Notes under the pieces: generated by a model
Seen by the model: only the letters and a program-made list of their open reading frames with translations
Told to the model about the DNA's origin: nothing
Database searches by the model: none
Program-made: the position numbers and the translations under genes
In this document: piece by piece, positions 1-6,517 of the stretch
Layout of the letters: each line of letters opens with the position of its first letter
How positions within the stretch are numbered: position 1 is the first letter of the stretch
Assembly (NCBI GenBank): GCA_026388345.1
Contig: JAPLJY010000148.1
Coordinates: forward strand, 1-10,252
DNA: 10,252 nucleotides
DNA from: Deltaproteobacteria bacterium
GTDB taxonomy: Bacteria > Desulfobacterota > Syntrophia > Syntrophales > UBA5619
Direction of reading: 5' to 3'

Positions 1-255
1 CATGATTGTTTCAAACGCGGTCTCTTCGCGCAGGGTGAAATCGAGATCCTCGGAAAAACGGTAGTCGGGGATGTAGCATTTCTTGATCGCCGTGCCGCCT
101 TTGAAGGCGAGAATATCCTTGAGCGGGGTCGCGGACATGCCGACGAGGAACCAGGAGAGGCAGTAATCCTTTTCCAGGACGGCCTCCGGGATGCGGCGCC
201 CCCCTCCCCGGGCGAGACGGTTTGACAACAGAGACAGATCGCGTTGCGGGATCAT
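1..255 (-). CDS. abiEii: AbiEii-family nucleotidyltransferase toxin, N-terminal part
   Basis: Only the first 85 codons are inside the window; the gene continues past the left edge. The protein is the likely toxin of a type IV toxin-antitoxin (abortive infection AbiE) pair. Characterised relatives are GTP-binding or tRNA-modifying nucleotidyltransferases that stop growth. What is seen: the start of the nucleotidyltransferase fold with FKGGTAIKK at residues 51-59 and RFSEDLDF at 66-73, giving the glycine-rich motif and the two metal-binding aspartates (D70, D72) in the family pattern. The ATG overlaps the stop of the preceding antitoxin gene by one base (TAATG), which supports both this start and translational coupling. 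Whether the rest of the protein is intact cannot be seen. Alternative: an uncharacterised nucleotidyltransferase of the same fold, but the AbiEi partner makes AbiEii by far the best reading. Confidence 0.9.
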   Translation of the reverse strand, partial: MIPQRDLSLLSNRLARGGGRRIPEAVLEKDYCLSWFLVGMSATPLKDILAFKGGTAIKKCYIPDYRFSEDLDFTLREETAFETIM

Positions 256-1091
256 TACGACCTCACAGTCGAAAGAAGTTCATCGGGCGACACGTTCAAA
301 TGCAACCGCCATTTGCGCAGGAATTTTCCCTCGGCCGGCAGAAGGGGGTCGAGCTTCACGTAGGTGTTTGTCAGCCGATCGCGGAGTCGATTGCGGCTTT
401 TGAGTGAACCGATTTCGTAAAGCTCCATGATATACCCCAGTCGGCGGATGACGGCCCCGACGTCCATTCTCAATGCATAATCGATCAGCTTGCCGTCGTT
501 CAATTCCTGCTTCTTGATCCAGATCCCCTTGGCCAGTTCTGTGACGCCGCCGCAATATTCCGGCATCCGGAGGCCATCCAGGACGGTCCGCTCCGGATCG
601 CTGATCCTGATCTTCTCCTGTTTGGTGATCCAGTGGTCCGCCAGGCCGAAGAAATAATCCTTTCCGGAGGTGATAAACCGGAACTCGGCGCCCATGATCC
701 GGATGGGGCGGTGTTTTTCCAATGTCGTCACGTGAACGACCAACTGGGGCTGGGTGACCATGCCATGGATCTCCATCGCCGTGCCGTGGGAGATGTAGTA
801 GTCTTTCCCGCCTGCTAACTCGCGGGCCACGATGAGGGGGTTCCCCATGTACTCTCTTTCTTTTCCCAGTTCGAAGGGGACGAGGATAAAAAGCCCGGGT
901 TTCAACCGCGTGGCCACGCTCCTGTTTACGAGTTTTCTGACCAGGCTGCGCGTGGACGGCTCTTCCAGGCCAAGGATTCGCTGGACGTCTTCCAGGCGGA
1001 AAACCGGCTTGTTCTCTTCGTGGAGCGATGTGACAAGCTGCGCTGCCTGGGGGCCGAGGGTCTTCATCTGGGTATTATGTTTCAGATTCAT
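255..1091 (-). CDS. abiEi: AbiEi-family antitoxin / autorepressor
   Basis: A 278-residue protein, probably the antitoxin of the AbiE type IV system and a DNA-binding repressor of its own operon. Residues about 15-72 read as a winged helix-turn-helix (a helical segment, then a wing ending KPGLFILVP at 64-72). Residues about 95-270 form the C-terminal antitoxin domain, with the family-typical ISDPERTVLDGL at 163-174. In type IV systems the antitoxin counters the toxin without stable binding to it, and it represses transcription by binding inverted repeats at the promoter. The start at 1091 is supported by a purine-rich site (CAAAGGA, 1098-1104) six bases upstream; a second Met at residue 9 is possible but lacks such a site. 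The gene is followed directly by abiEii with a one-base overlap. The upstream DNA holds palindromic half-sites listed separately. Confidence 0.88.
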   Translation of the reverse strand: MNLKHNTQMKTLGPQAAQLVTSLHEENKPVFRLEDVQRILGLEEPSTRSLVRKLVNRSVATRLKPGLFILVPFELGKEREYMGNPLIVARELAGGKDYYISHGTAMEIHGMVTQPQLVVHVTTLEKHRPIRIMGAEFRFITSGKDYFFGLADHWITKQEKIRISDPERTVLDGLRMPEYCGGVTELAKGIWIKKQELNDGKLIDYALRMDVGAVIRRLGYIMELYEIGSLKSRNRLRDRLTNTYVKLDPLLPAEGKFLRKWRLHLNVSPDELLSTVRS

Positions 1092-1107
1092 ATGGTGTCC
1101 TTTGAGG

Positions 1108-1191
1108 GCACAGAATGCACATAAATTATGATATTGTCAATCAGGAATTATATTCCGATCTCATTATGTGCCTTCATAGGGCACACTGTGC
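1108..1191. promoter_or_regulatory. Candidate AbiEi operator: cluster of TGTGC/GCACA half-sites
   Basis: Five copies of one pentamer in both orientations lie in 84 bases upstream of abiEi: GCACA at 1108-1112, 1117-1121 and 1181-1185, and TGTGC at 1167-1171 and 1187-1191. Two of them make a perfect palindrome, GCACACTGTGC (1181-1191). TGTGCC (1167-1172) and GGCACA (1180-1185) form an inverted repeat with a 7-base gap. GCACATAA (1117-1124) and TTATGTGC (1164-1171) form an 8-base inverted repeat across 39 bases. AGGGCACA occurs as a direct repeat at 1105-1112 and 1178-1185. The arrangement is seen directly. That AbiEi binds it is inferred from the known autoregulation of AbiE systems through inverted repeats at the promoter. 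Confidence 0.5.
1112..1140 (-). promoter_or_regulatory. Possible abiEi promoter
   Basis: Reading the minus strand, a perfect TTGACA (-35 box, 1140-1135) is followed after 17 bases by CATTCT (1117-1112), a weak -10 match. Transcription would begin near 1105, giving a very short leader before the ribosome site at 1098-1104. GCACA half-sites at 1117-1121 and 1108-1112 touch the proposed -10 box, which would suit repression by AbiEi. The poor -10 makes this tentative. Confidence 0.35.
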
Positions 1192-1649
1192 AACCCGATT
1201 ATCATCAGACTTGCAGCGGAAAATCCACAATGTGAAGAGAATCGTAACAAGGGAAAGAAAATTTAGCTCCAACTGAATTGGTCAGTTTCGGGACGACAAC
1301 TTTTACCTCACATTCGCATCTTTCATTTCGTGTTCAGTATATCCCTCAAATGATCACAATAGAACATTTGTATTTGAAAGACTGGATATCCCATTTTCGA
1401 CGTTGCCTATCTGCTCATCAATCGGATAAATCATTATCATAGAAAAAATGTCCTGAAAGCCGCTCTCGTTTCATAGTAAAGCGCTCTGCGGAGCCCGTAC
1501 CATATGGATGATATTATCGTCGGCACGGTTGAATGCCATCCGGCAGTCGGACACATCCCGAAAACGCCCCCATCTCGAAGCCATATCGGTGCACTGATAC
1601 GACTTATCTATACGATGTCATTAAGAGTCTACCGACGGCTCCGTTCATT
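1192..1649. other. Stretch without a convincing gene
   Basis: This stretch between the abiEi upstream region and the tandem repeat behind the parB-like gene is visibly richer in A and T than the flanking genes. I found no tRNA, no transposon end and no open frame with a recognisable product. The longest reading noticed is a 37-codon minus-strand frame at 1584-1471 with no clear ribosome site. The stretch may be decayed DNA from an earlier insertion or deletion in an accessory region, or hold an unrecognised non-coding element. Confidence 0.5.
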
Positions 1650-1715
1650 TTAGCTTCGCTTTGCTCCGCTGATTCTGCGAATTAACTTCGCTTAGCTCCG
1701 TTGATTCTTCGAATT
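1650..1715. repeat. Imperfect tandem repeat, two units of period 32
   Basis: Two consecutive copies (1650-1683 and 1682-1715) share 30 of 34 aligned bases and overlap by two. Each begins TTA(G/A)CTTCGCTT and ends TTC(G/T)GCGAATT-like sequence; the second ends at the stop codon of the parB-like gene. On the minus strand GCGAA-GTTAA-TTCGC forms a five-base-pair hairpin at the junction of the units. The repeat could therefore shape the 3' end of the parB-like transcript, but there is no U-tract of the kind expected for an intrinsic terminator. Confidence 0.75.
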
Positions 1716-2518
1716 CACATCGGTTTTTTCTTGTTTTTCACCGCCCGGGTGATGGCCGCTTCGAGGGTGTCTTTCATCGAGGTCATGGTCTCAATGAGCA
1801 TGGCCCGGTCCTCCGCGGAGAAGTCGGGAAATTCCAGGTCGCCGATTTTGCTCGCCATCATGGCGATGCTGTTGACAACAGCCTCCGCCCTGGTCCGCTT
1901 CCGCTGTGTCGGAGCAGTGGCATCCGCGGTCTCCTTGGTGGCGGCTTTGGCCTGCTGATCCCGGTATTTCCTGAACTGGGTCAGCATGCTCCGCTCCTGC
2001 TTCTTCCGGGCGATCACGACGAGAACGTTCTTCGGAACGGCGGGGTCCTGGCGGCATTCGTCCCGGATCTCCTTGGGGAGCCTGTTGAGGGAGAGGGATT
2101 CCGAGATGGTAGGCTGGGATTTGCCGATGATGGCCGCCAGTTGATCCTGCTGGTAGGCGTGGTCGTCCATGAGACGCTGGAGGGCCTCGGCCTCCTCCAC
2201 GGGATTGAGGTCCTGGCGGAGGAGATTCTCCACCAGGGCGATCTCGGCATAGTTTGTGCCGTCGATGAAGACCGCGGGAACGGCGGAGAGGCCCGCCTTG
2301 CGCGCCGCGGCGCAGCGCCTCTCGCCGGCAACGGTGTAGACGAGGCCCGTCGCCGGGTCCTGCCGGCAGATGACGGGCTGGATGATCCCCATCTGGCTGA
2401 CCGAGGCGGTCAGCTCCTCGAGGGCCACGGGGTCCATATACTTGCGGGGTTGCTTGGGGTCGGGCTGAAGCTCGGCCAGGGGCGCCATGTAGAGTTGATT
2501 TTTTACGTACGTCGCCAT
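1715..2518 (-). CDS. ParB/RepB/Spo0J-family DNA-binding protein (orphan)
   Basis: A 267-residue ParB-like protein. The N-terminal ParB/sulfiredoxin-type domain shows the CTP-binding signature GERR at residues 65-68 (within YTVAGERRCAAARKAG, 61-76) and the second ParB box ENLLRQDLNPVEEAEAL at 97-113. A helix-turn-helix follows at about 124-147 (QLAAIIGKSQPTISESLSLN). The last third is charged and ends in a lysine-rich tail (KNKKK), without a recognisable domain. ParB proteins load on parS-like sites and normally work with a ParA ATPase to segregate DNA. No ParA gene adjoins this one, so it may be a plasmid or island relic, or a transcription regulator of the same fold. The ATG at 2518 is chosen over an upstream in-frame ATG at 2611 because AAAGGAGG (2534-2527) lies eight bases before it and conserved ParB sequence starts just after it. 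Confidence 0.88.
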   Translation of the reverse strand: MATYVKNQLYMAPLAELQPDPKQPRKYMDPVALEELTASVSQMGIIQPVICRQDPATGLVYTVAGERRCAAARKAGLSAVPAVFIDGTNYAEIALVENLLRQDLNPVEEAEALQRLMDDHAYQQDQLAAIIGKSQPTISESLSLNRLPKEIRDECRQDPAVPKNVLVVIARKKQERSMLTQFRKYRDQQAKAATKETADATAPTQRKRTRAEAVVNSIAMMASKIGDLEFPDFSAEDRAMLIETMTSMKDTLEAAITRAVKNKKKPM

Positions 2519-2526
2519 GGAAAGAC

Positions 2527-2534
2527 CCTCCTTT
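2527..2534 (-). promoter_or_regulatory. Ribosome binding site deciding the parB-like start
   Basis: AAAGGAGG on the minus strand, eight bases before the ATG at 2518. It is close to a full anti-16S match and rules in favour of the shorter 267-residue protein over an upstream start at 2611. Confidence 0.8.
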
Positions 2535-2541
2535 CTTGTGA

Positions 2542-2569
2542 AAGATAAGCCTGTCGAGAACATGGTCAG
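2542..2569 (-). promoter_or_regulatory. Possible promoter of the parB-like gene
   Basis: CTGACC (2569-2564) and TATCTT (2547-2542) on the minus strand, 16 bases apart, match the -35 and -10 consensus at four of six positions each. Transcription would begin only about 17 bases before the ATG, just ahead of the ribosome site. The match is weak and could be chance. Confidence 0.25.
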
Positions 2570-2706
2570 CTTGTGCAGGGGTTCAAACCGCACACCGCTT
2601 TCCGGATTCAAATATCGACAAAATCCCCCAAGAGGAGCAGGAAGGCGAGGATCAATCAGCAGTGGACAGCAGGAATGCGCGAAAGAGTAAGAGCGTGCGC
2701 AGGGGA

Positions 2707-2745
2707 ACGATACTGAAAAACCGGGGGGATATCAAGGAAAAACTA
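2707..2745 (-). repeat. Post-operon repeat element, copy 1
   Basis: A 39-base element 12 bases downstream of the flavodoxin-like stop codon. Its plus-strand core is ACGATAC, two variable bases, AAAAACCG, a G-run, then ATATCAAG, ending in ACTA. The same element, differing by a few substitutions and small indels, occurs at 7786-7826 behind the last gene of another operon and in the same orientation. It can form an imperfect hairpin (GATAC with GATATC), weaker than in copy 2. Its role is unknown. A transcript 3'-end or processing signal, or a dispersed intergenic repeat, are possible. Confidence 0.6.
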
Positions 2746-2756
2746 CGCGTGGGTCG

Positions 2757-3212
2757 CTAATAAATCCCGAGATCGCAGCCACCGGCCAGGACCGCCCCCA
2801 GCTCCCGGCACTTTTCGAGCACATCGTCCGTGATCTTCCCTTTGGCGATGACCGGGGCGTAGACCTTCCGGAACTTGTATCCCAGGGCGATCCGCTCAAC
2901 GGCGTTCAGGGCGCCGCTCCCGTCGTTCCCGGCGCTGACGAACACCACGTAAGGTTTCCGGAAGACCTGCTCCTGCACAGCGGAGAAGGTCCGGTCGAAA
3001 AAATCCTTCAGCATCCCGGACAGGGTACCGAAATACTCCGGCGTGCCGAGGGCAATACCGTCGGCGCCGACCAGGTCCGCTGCGGTGGTCTCCCCCGCGC
3101 GCTTCAGGGTCACCGTTACGCCCTCGATGCTCCGGGCGCCCTCGGCGACGGCCTCCGCCATCCGCTCAGTGTTTCCGGTCTGAGAATGGTAGACGATCAG
3201 AATTTCGGCCAT
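2757..3212 (-). CDS. Flavodoxin-like FMN protein (flavodoxin / WrbA-type NAD(P)H:quinone oxidoreductase family)
   Basis: A complete 151-residue flavodoxin-fold protein, about the length of a short-chain flavodoxin. The FMN phosphate loop is SQTGNT at residues 10-15 after the first beta strand. GTPEYFGTLSGMLKDFFDR (56-74) is the flavin-ring loop and following helix and resembles WrbA and related quinone reductases more than electron-carrier flavodoxins. A third flavin-contact loop reads SAGNDG (93-98). It is probably cytoplasmic; no signal peptide or membrane segment is seen. The ATG at 3212 has GGAGGA (3221-3216) very close upstream. The gene lies 70 bases after livF with no terminator visible between, so it is likely the last gene of the liv transcript. 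The link to transport is not obvious from the family; partner and substrate cannot be named. Confidence 0.82.
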   Translation of the reverse strand: MAEILIVYHSQTGNTERMAEAVAEGARSIEGVTVTLKRAGETTAADLVGADGIALGTPEYFGTLSGMLKDFFDRTFSAVQEQVFRKPYVVFVSAGNDGSGALNAVERIALGYKFRKVYAPVIAKGKITDDVLEKCRELGAVLAGGCDLGIY

Positions 3213-3282
3213 GAATCCTCCCCCAAGCCCCCGGACCGGGCGGCGGGATAGTTTTGGTATTGTTATGGATGCCGCGCGGTTT

Positions 3283-3996
3283 TTACCCGCCGAGGTAGAG
3301 TTTCTTCACCTCTTCATTGTTGAGGAGTCCGATGCCGGTATCTTCGATGCGGGTGACGCCGAGATCGAGGACATAACCCCGGTGGGCCGTACTCAGGGCC
3401 TTGCGGGCATTCTGTTCAACGATGAGGAAGGTGACGCCCCGTTTGGCGTTGATCGCCTTGATCTGTTCGTAGACCTCTTCGATCATCCGAGGCGCGAGTC
3501 CGATGGAGGGTTCGTCCATTAAAATCACCTGGGGTTTGATCATGTCAGCCCGGGCAAGGGCCAAAAGCTGCTTTTCCCCTCCGGAGAGGTTTCCCGCCTG
3601 GTCACGGAGCTTATCCTTCAGGAGGGGATAAGACTCAAGGACCTCGTCGATCGCCCGGCGCACCTCCCGCTCATTGTCCAGGGGAGTTCCTCCCATCTCC
3701 AGGTTCTCCCGGACCGTGAGGGATGTAAAAACATTTTTTCCCTGGGGGATGAAGGCGATGCCGAGGCGCACCTTTTCCTCCGGGGCGAGGCGCGTAATAT
3801 CCTGTCCGGCGAAGAGAACGGCCCCTTCCCGCGGCATGATCAGACCGAAGAGGGACTTGAGAAGGGTTGACTTTCCGGAGCCGTTGGGACCGATGATGCA
3901 GACGATCTCATCCTGCATAGCCCGTACGGAGGCCCCGTGGAGGACCTCGATCTTCCCGTAGCCGGCAACAATATCTCTTCCTTCCATGCCCTTCAT
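3283..3996 (-). CDS. livF: Branched-chain amino acid-type ABC transporter ATP-binding protein LivF
   Basis: One of the two ATPases of a LivKHMGF-type importer; it sits on the cytoplasmic face and drives uptake by ATP hydrolysis. All nucleotide-binding motifs are present in 237 residues, the usual LivF length: Walker A GPNGSGKST (36-44), Q-loop Q85, signature LSGGE (137-141), Walker B VILMDEP (157-163). The switch segment reads VEQNARKAL (193-201), where LivF proteins normally have Gln in place of the H-loop His, so this is not a defect. The short C-terminal end YLGG is typical. The start codon overlaps the livG stop (ATGA, four bases), indicating coupled translation. A second Met at residue 4 is a possible alternative start. 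Confidence 0.93.
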   Translation of the reverse strand: MKGMEGRDIVAGYGKIEVLHGASVRAMQDEIVCIIGPNGSGKSTLLKSLFGLIMPREGAVLFAGQDITRLAPEEKVRLGIAFIPQGKNVFTSLTVRENLEMGGTPLDNEREVRRAIDEVLESYPLLKDKLRDQAGNLSGGEKQLLALARADMIKPQVILMDEPSIGLAPRMIEEVYEQIKAINAKRGVTFLIVEQNARKALSTAHRGYVLDLGVTRIEDTGIGLLNNEEVKKLYLGG

Positions 3997-4739
3997 CCCA
4001 AATAGGCCTCGATGACCCGGGGATCGTTCTGTATCTCCTGAGGCGATCCCGCGGCGATTTTTTCCCCATGATCGAGGACAAAGATCCGCTCACAAAGCTC
4101 GACAACCACGTCCATATTGTGTTCGATGATAAAGAAGATCTGTCCCCGCGCCCGCATCTTCAGGATCATGTCGATCATCGTCTGGATCAGGCGGGGATTG
4201 ATCCCCGCCGTGGGTTCGTCCAGAAGGATCATCTTCGGTTCCGCCATGACGGCCCGGCCCAGTTCCAGGAGCTTTTGCTGGCCATAGGACAGATTGCCGG
4301 CAAACTGATCATGGAGGTGAATAATCCCCAACATGTCGAGGAGTTCGCAGGCCTTCTCCCGGTTCTTACCTTCCTCCCGGCGGACCCGGGGGAAGCTAAG
4401 CAATAGGGACCACAACCGTTCCCCGGCCTGCCCCTGGGGGGCCAGAAGCATGTTGTCCAGTACGGTCAGGCGGGGAAAGACACGGGAGAGCTGGAAGGTG
4501 CGGATCAGGCCCATTTCCGCCAGGTGATGGGGCATCCGGCCGTCGATCCGCTGCCCCTGAAGGGTGATCTCGCCCTGGTCCGGACGGATCAGGCCGGTAA
4601 TGAGGTTGAAGAGCGTTGTCTTGCCGCTGCCGTTGGGACCGATGAGTCCCGCGATCTTCAGTCCGGCGAGACTGAGGGAGCAATCGGAAACCGCCCGCGT
4701 TCCTCCGAAGGATTTCGTGACGTTCTTAATCTCGATCAA
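3993..4739 (-). CDS. livG: Branched-chain amino acid-type ABC transporter ATP-binding protein LivG
   Basis: The second ATPase of the importer, 248 residues, pairing with LivF. Motifs: Walker A GPNGSGKTT (34-42), Q-loop Q83 in RTFQLSRVF, signature LSYGQ (150-154) in the form usual for LivG, Walker B MILLDEPTAG (170-179), and the switch histidine in EHNMDVV (206-212). The C-terminal stretch ending VIEAYLG is characteristic of LivG. The start is a TTG at 4739, giving MIEIKNVTKSFGG, which aligns with the family N-terminus; no ATG lies nearby in frame. It overlaps the end of livM by 14 bases, so ribosomes ending livM could reinitiate here. A rare start codon plus overlap may keep its dose tied to livM. 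Confidence 0.93.
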   Translation of the reverse strand: MIEIKNVTKSFGGTRAVSDCSLSLAGLKIAGLIGPNGSGKTTLFNLITGLIRPDQGEITLQGQRIDGRMPHHLAEMGLIRTFQLSRVFPRLTVLDNMLLAPQGQAGERLWSLLLSFPRVRREEGKNREKACELLDMLGIIHLHDQFAGNLSYGQQKLLELGRAVMAEPKMILLDEPTAGINPRLIQTMIDMILKMRARGQIFFIIEHNMDVVVELCERIFVLDHGEKIAAGSPQEIQNDPRVIEAYLG

Positions 4740-5616
4740 TGGTCTCTTTCCCTTTTTCCCTGATCAACCCTTCGGGCCGGAAGATCATCAGGATGACCAA
4801 CAGCAAACCGAAGATCATCTGTTGCAGCGGTCCCAGGATGCCGCTCCATTCGGGCGGCAACCTCAGGAAGCGGACGGATTCCTGAAAAAAGATCAGGACC
4901 GCCGCCCCGACGACCGGTCCCCACAGGGTGCCCTTGCCTCCTAAAACCACAATCAGGAGCACCAGGATCGTTTCGGTGAGGGTAAAATCTCCGGGGCTGA
5001 TAAAGGTAATGAAATGGGCCCAGAGCACCCCGGCAAGCCCCGCGAAAGCGGAACCGATCACGAAAGACTCCATTTTGTAAGCAAAGGGATTCTTGCCGAG
5101 GATGGCCGCAGCCGTCTCATCATCCCGGATCGCCTTGAGGACGCGCCCGAAAGGGCTCAGCGTCAGAAAGCCGATGACGAGAAACGTCAGGGCCGCCGCC
5201 CCCAGGGCGAGGAGAAGATAGGCGGGAAGGGTGTCGAAATGCCAGGAAAGAATCTCCGGTCTGGGGATGCCGGGAAGCCCCATGGGTCCTTTCGTCCATC
5301 CCACCTGGTTCTGGAGGATCATGCGGACGATTTCCGCAAATCCGAGGGTGGCGATCCCGAAATAGTCGCCTTGCAGTTTCAGCGCCGGAAGTCCGATGAG
5401 GAGCCCCCCCACACCGGCGCAGGCGATCCCAGCGATCAGGGCAAGAGAAAAGGGCACGCCCTGGAGACTCAAGAGGGCCGAGGCATAGGCCCCAATGGCG
5501 AAAAAGGCGACATGGCCGAAATTGAACAAACCCGTATAGCCGACTTCGATGTTCAGACTGAGGGCGAAGATGCTGTAAATGGCCACGACGATGGCCAGAT
5601 GAAGTACAAGGTCCAT
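4726..5616 (-). CDS. livM: Branched-chain amino acid-type ABC transporter permease LivM
   Basis: Inner-membrane permease, 296 residues, forming the translocation pore with LivH. It has around eight or nine hydrophobic segments. Family marks are GYTGLFNFGHVAFFAIGAY (26-44), the cytoplasmic ATPase-coupling loop SPFGRVLKAIRDDETAA (154-170), and LGGKGTLWGPVVGA (225-238). It lacks the long N-terminal extension of the enterobacterial LivM and matches the shorter form common in other proteobacteria. The charged tail after FRPEGL is typical. The ATG overlaps the livH stop by one base (TGATG); the 3' end overlaps livG by 14 bases. Confidence 0.93.
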   Translation of the reverse strand: MDLVLHLAIVVAIYSIFALSLNIEVGYTGLFNFGHVAFFAIGAYASALLSLQGVPFSLALIAGIACAGVGGLLIGLPALKLQGDYFGIATLGFAEIVRMILQNQVGWTKGPMGLPGIPRPEILSWHFDTLPAYLLLALGAAALTFLVIGFLTLSPFGRVLKAIRDDETAAAILGKNPFAYKMESFVIGSAFAGLAGVLWAHFITFISPGDFTLTETILVLLIVVLGGKGTLWGPVVGAAVLIFFQESVRFLRLPPEWSGILGPLQQMIFGLLLVILMIFRPEGLIREKGKETIDRD

Positions 5617-6491
5617 CAGTCGGTCCTTTTGCCGGCGACGACATAAGGCCGGGCCAGGAGGATGATGACCATGATGACGAAAGCCACGGCATCCTTATAG
5701 CCCGGGGAGATGAAAAGGACGGCGATGTTTTCCGCGAGGCCGATGATGAGGCCGCCGATCAAGGCCCCCCAGAGGTTTCCCACGCCGCCGATGAGGGTCG
5801 CCGCAAAGGCCTTGATGAGATTGACCACCCCCATCTCCGGGTTGAGGTTGGTGTCCAAAGCCAACAGGATCCCTCCTACCCCGGCCAGCAGCGACGAAAT
5901 AATCCAGGCCGAGAGGATGACCTTTTTGGTATAAATTCCGGAGATCCTTGCCAGATCGAAGTTGTCGGCCAGGGCGCGCATGGACTTGCCCATCCGTGAT
6001 TTGAAGAAGAGGAGATAGACGCTGAAGATGCAGATGACGGAGATGACGATGATGGCCAACTGCTGCGGTGTCAGGGAAACGCCCAGCCACCGGTATCCCC
6101 GCTGAATCTCGAATCCGTAGGTCCTGACCTCGGCCCCCCAGAAAAGCTGGGCGGCGTTGCGGAGAAAAAAAGACAGGCCGATGGCGGCAATGAGGAGGGT
6201 CAAACGGTTGGCCCGCTGCAGCGGCCTGAACACGGCAAAGTCCATCGCCGCCCCCAGGAGCGCCGTCATCCCCAGGGCCAGGGGCACGGCGGCCCAAAGG
6301 GGCAAGGCGAAGGGTTCCGCCATGGCCAGGAAAAGAAAATATGCCCCCCACATAATCAGCTCGCCATGGGCAAAATTGACGAAGTTGAGAACCCCGTAAA
6401 TCAGGGTCAGTCCCATAGCGAACAGGGCGTAAATACAGCCCGCCAGGATACCGTTGAGCACGGTTTGCAGATAGTAGGGGAGAGAATCCAT
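5616..6491 (-). CDS. livH: Branched-chain amino acid-type ABC transporter permease LivH
   Basis: The partner permease of LivM, 291 residues, with about eight membrane segments. Family marks are GVLNFVNFAHGELIMWGAY (33-51), the ATPase-coupling loop SRMGKSMRALADNFDLARI (165-183), and ATLIGGVGNLWGALIGG (231-247), with an RPYV-type end just after the final membrane helix. The gene begins 26 bases after the livK stop. The upstream GAGG lies rather far from the ATG, so translation probably relies partly on coupling to livK. The order K-H-M-G-F matches the classical liv operon. Confidence 0.93.
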   Translation of the reverse strand: MDSLPYYLQTVLNGILAGCIYALFAMGLTLIYGVLNFVNFAHGELIMWGAYFLFLAMAEPFALPLWAAVPLALGMTALLGAAMDFAVFRPLQRANRLTLLIAAIGLSFFLRNAAQLFWGAEVRTYGFEIQRGYRWLGVSLTPQQLAIIVISVICIFSVYLLFFKSRMGKSMRALADNFDLARISGIYTKKVILSAWIISSLLAGVGGILLALDTNLNPEMGVVNLIKAFAATLIGGVGNLWGALIGGLIIGLAENIAVLFISPGYKDAVAFVIMVIILLARPYVVAGKRTD

Positions 6492-6517
6492 TACAAACGC
6501 GCCGCCTCGGTATTCAG

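Noticed and set aside
1471..1584. A 37-codon minus-strand reading frame beginning MASRWGRFRD inside the gene-poor stretch
   Set aside because: No clear ribosome site, no recognisable motif, and a length expected by chance; at most a relic.
1650..1715. The tandem repeat as an integron attC site or a CRISPR array
   Set aside because: Only two units with no spacers between them, and no proper GTTRRRY/RYYYAAC box pairing of an attC site.
2680..2702. TGCGC ... GCGCA pairs behind the flavodoxin-like gene as a terminator
   Set aside because: Five base pairs around a 16-base loop without a U-tract; too weak to call.
5014..5646. A 210-codon plus-strand open frame opposite livM
   Set aside because: Antisense shadow of livM; the predicted protein is a run of charged residues with no family pattern.
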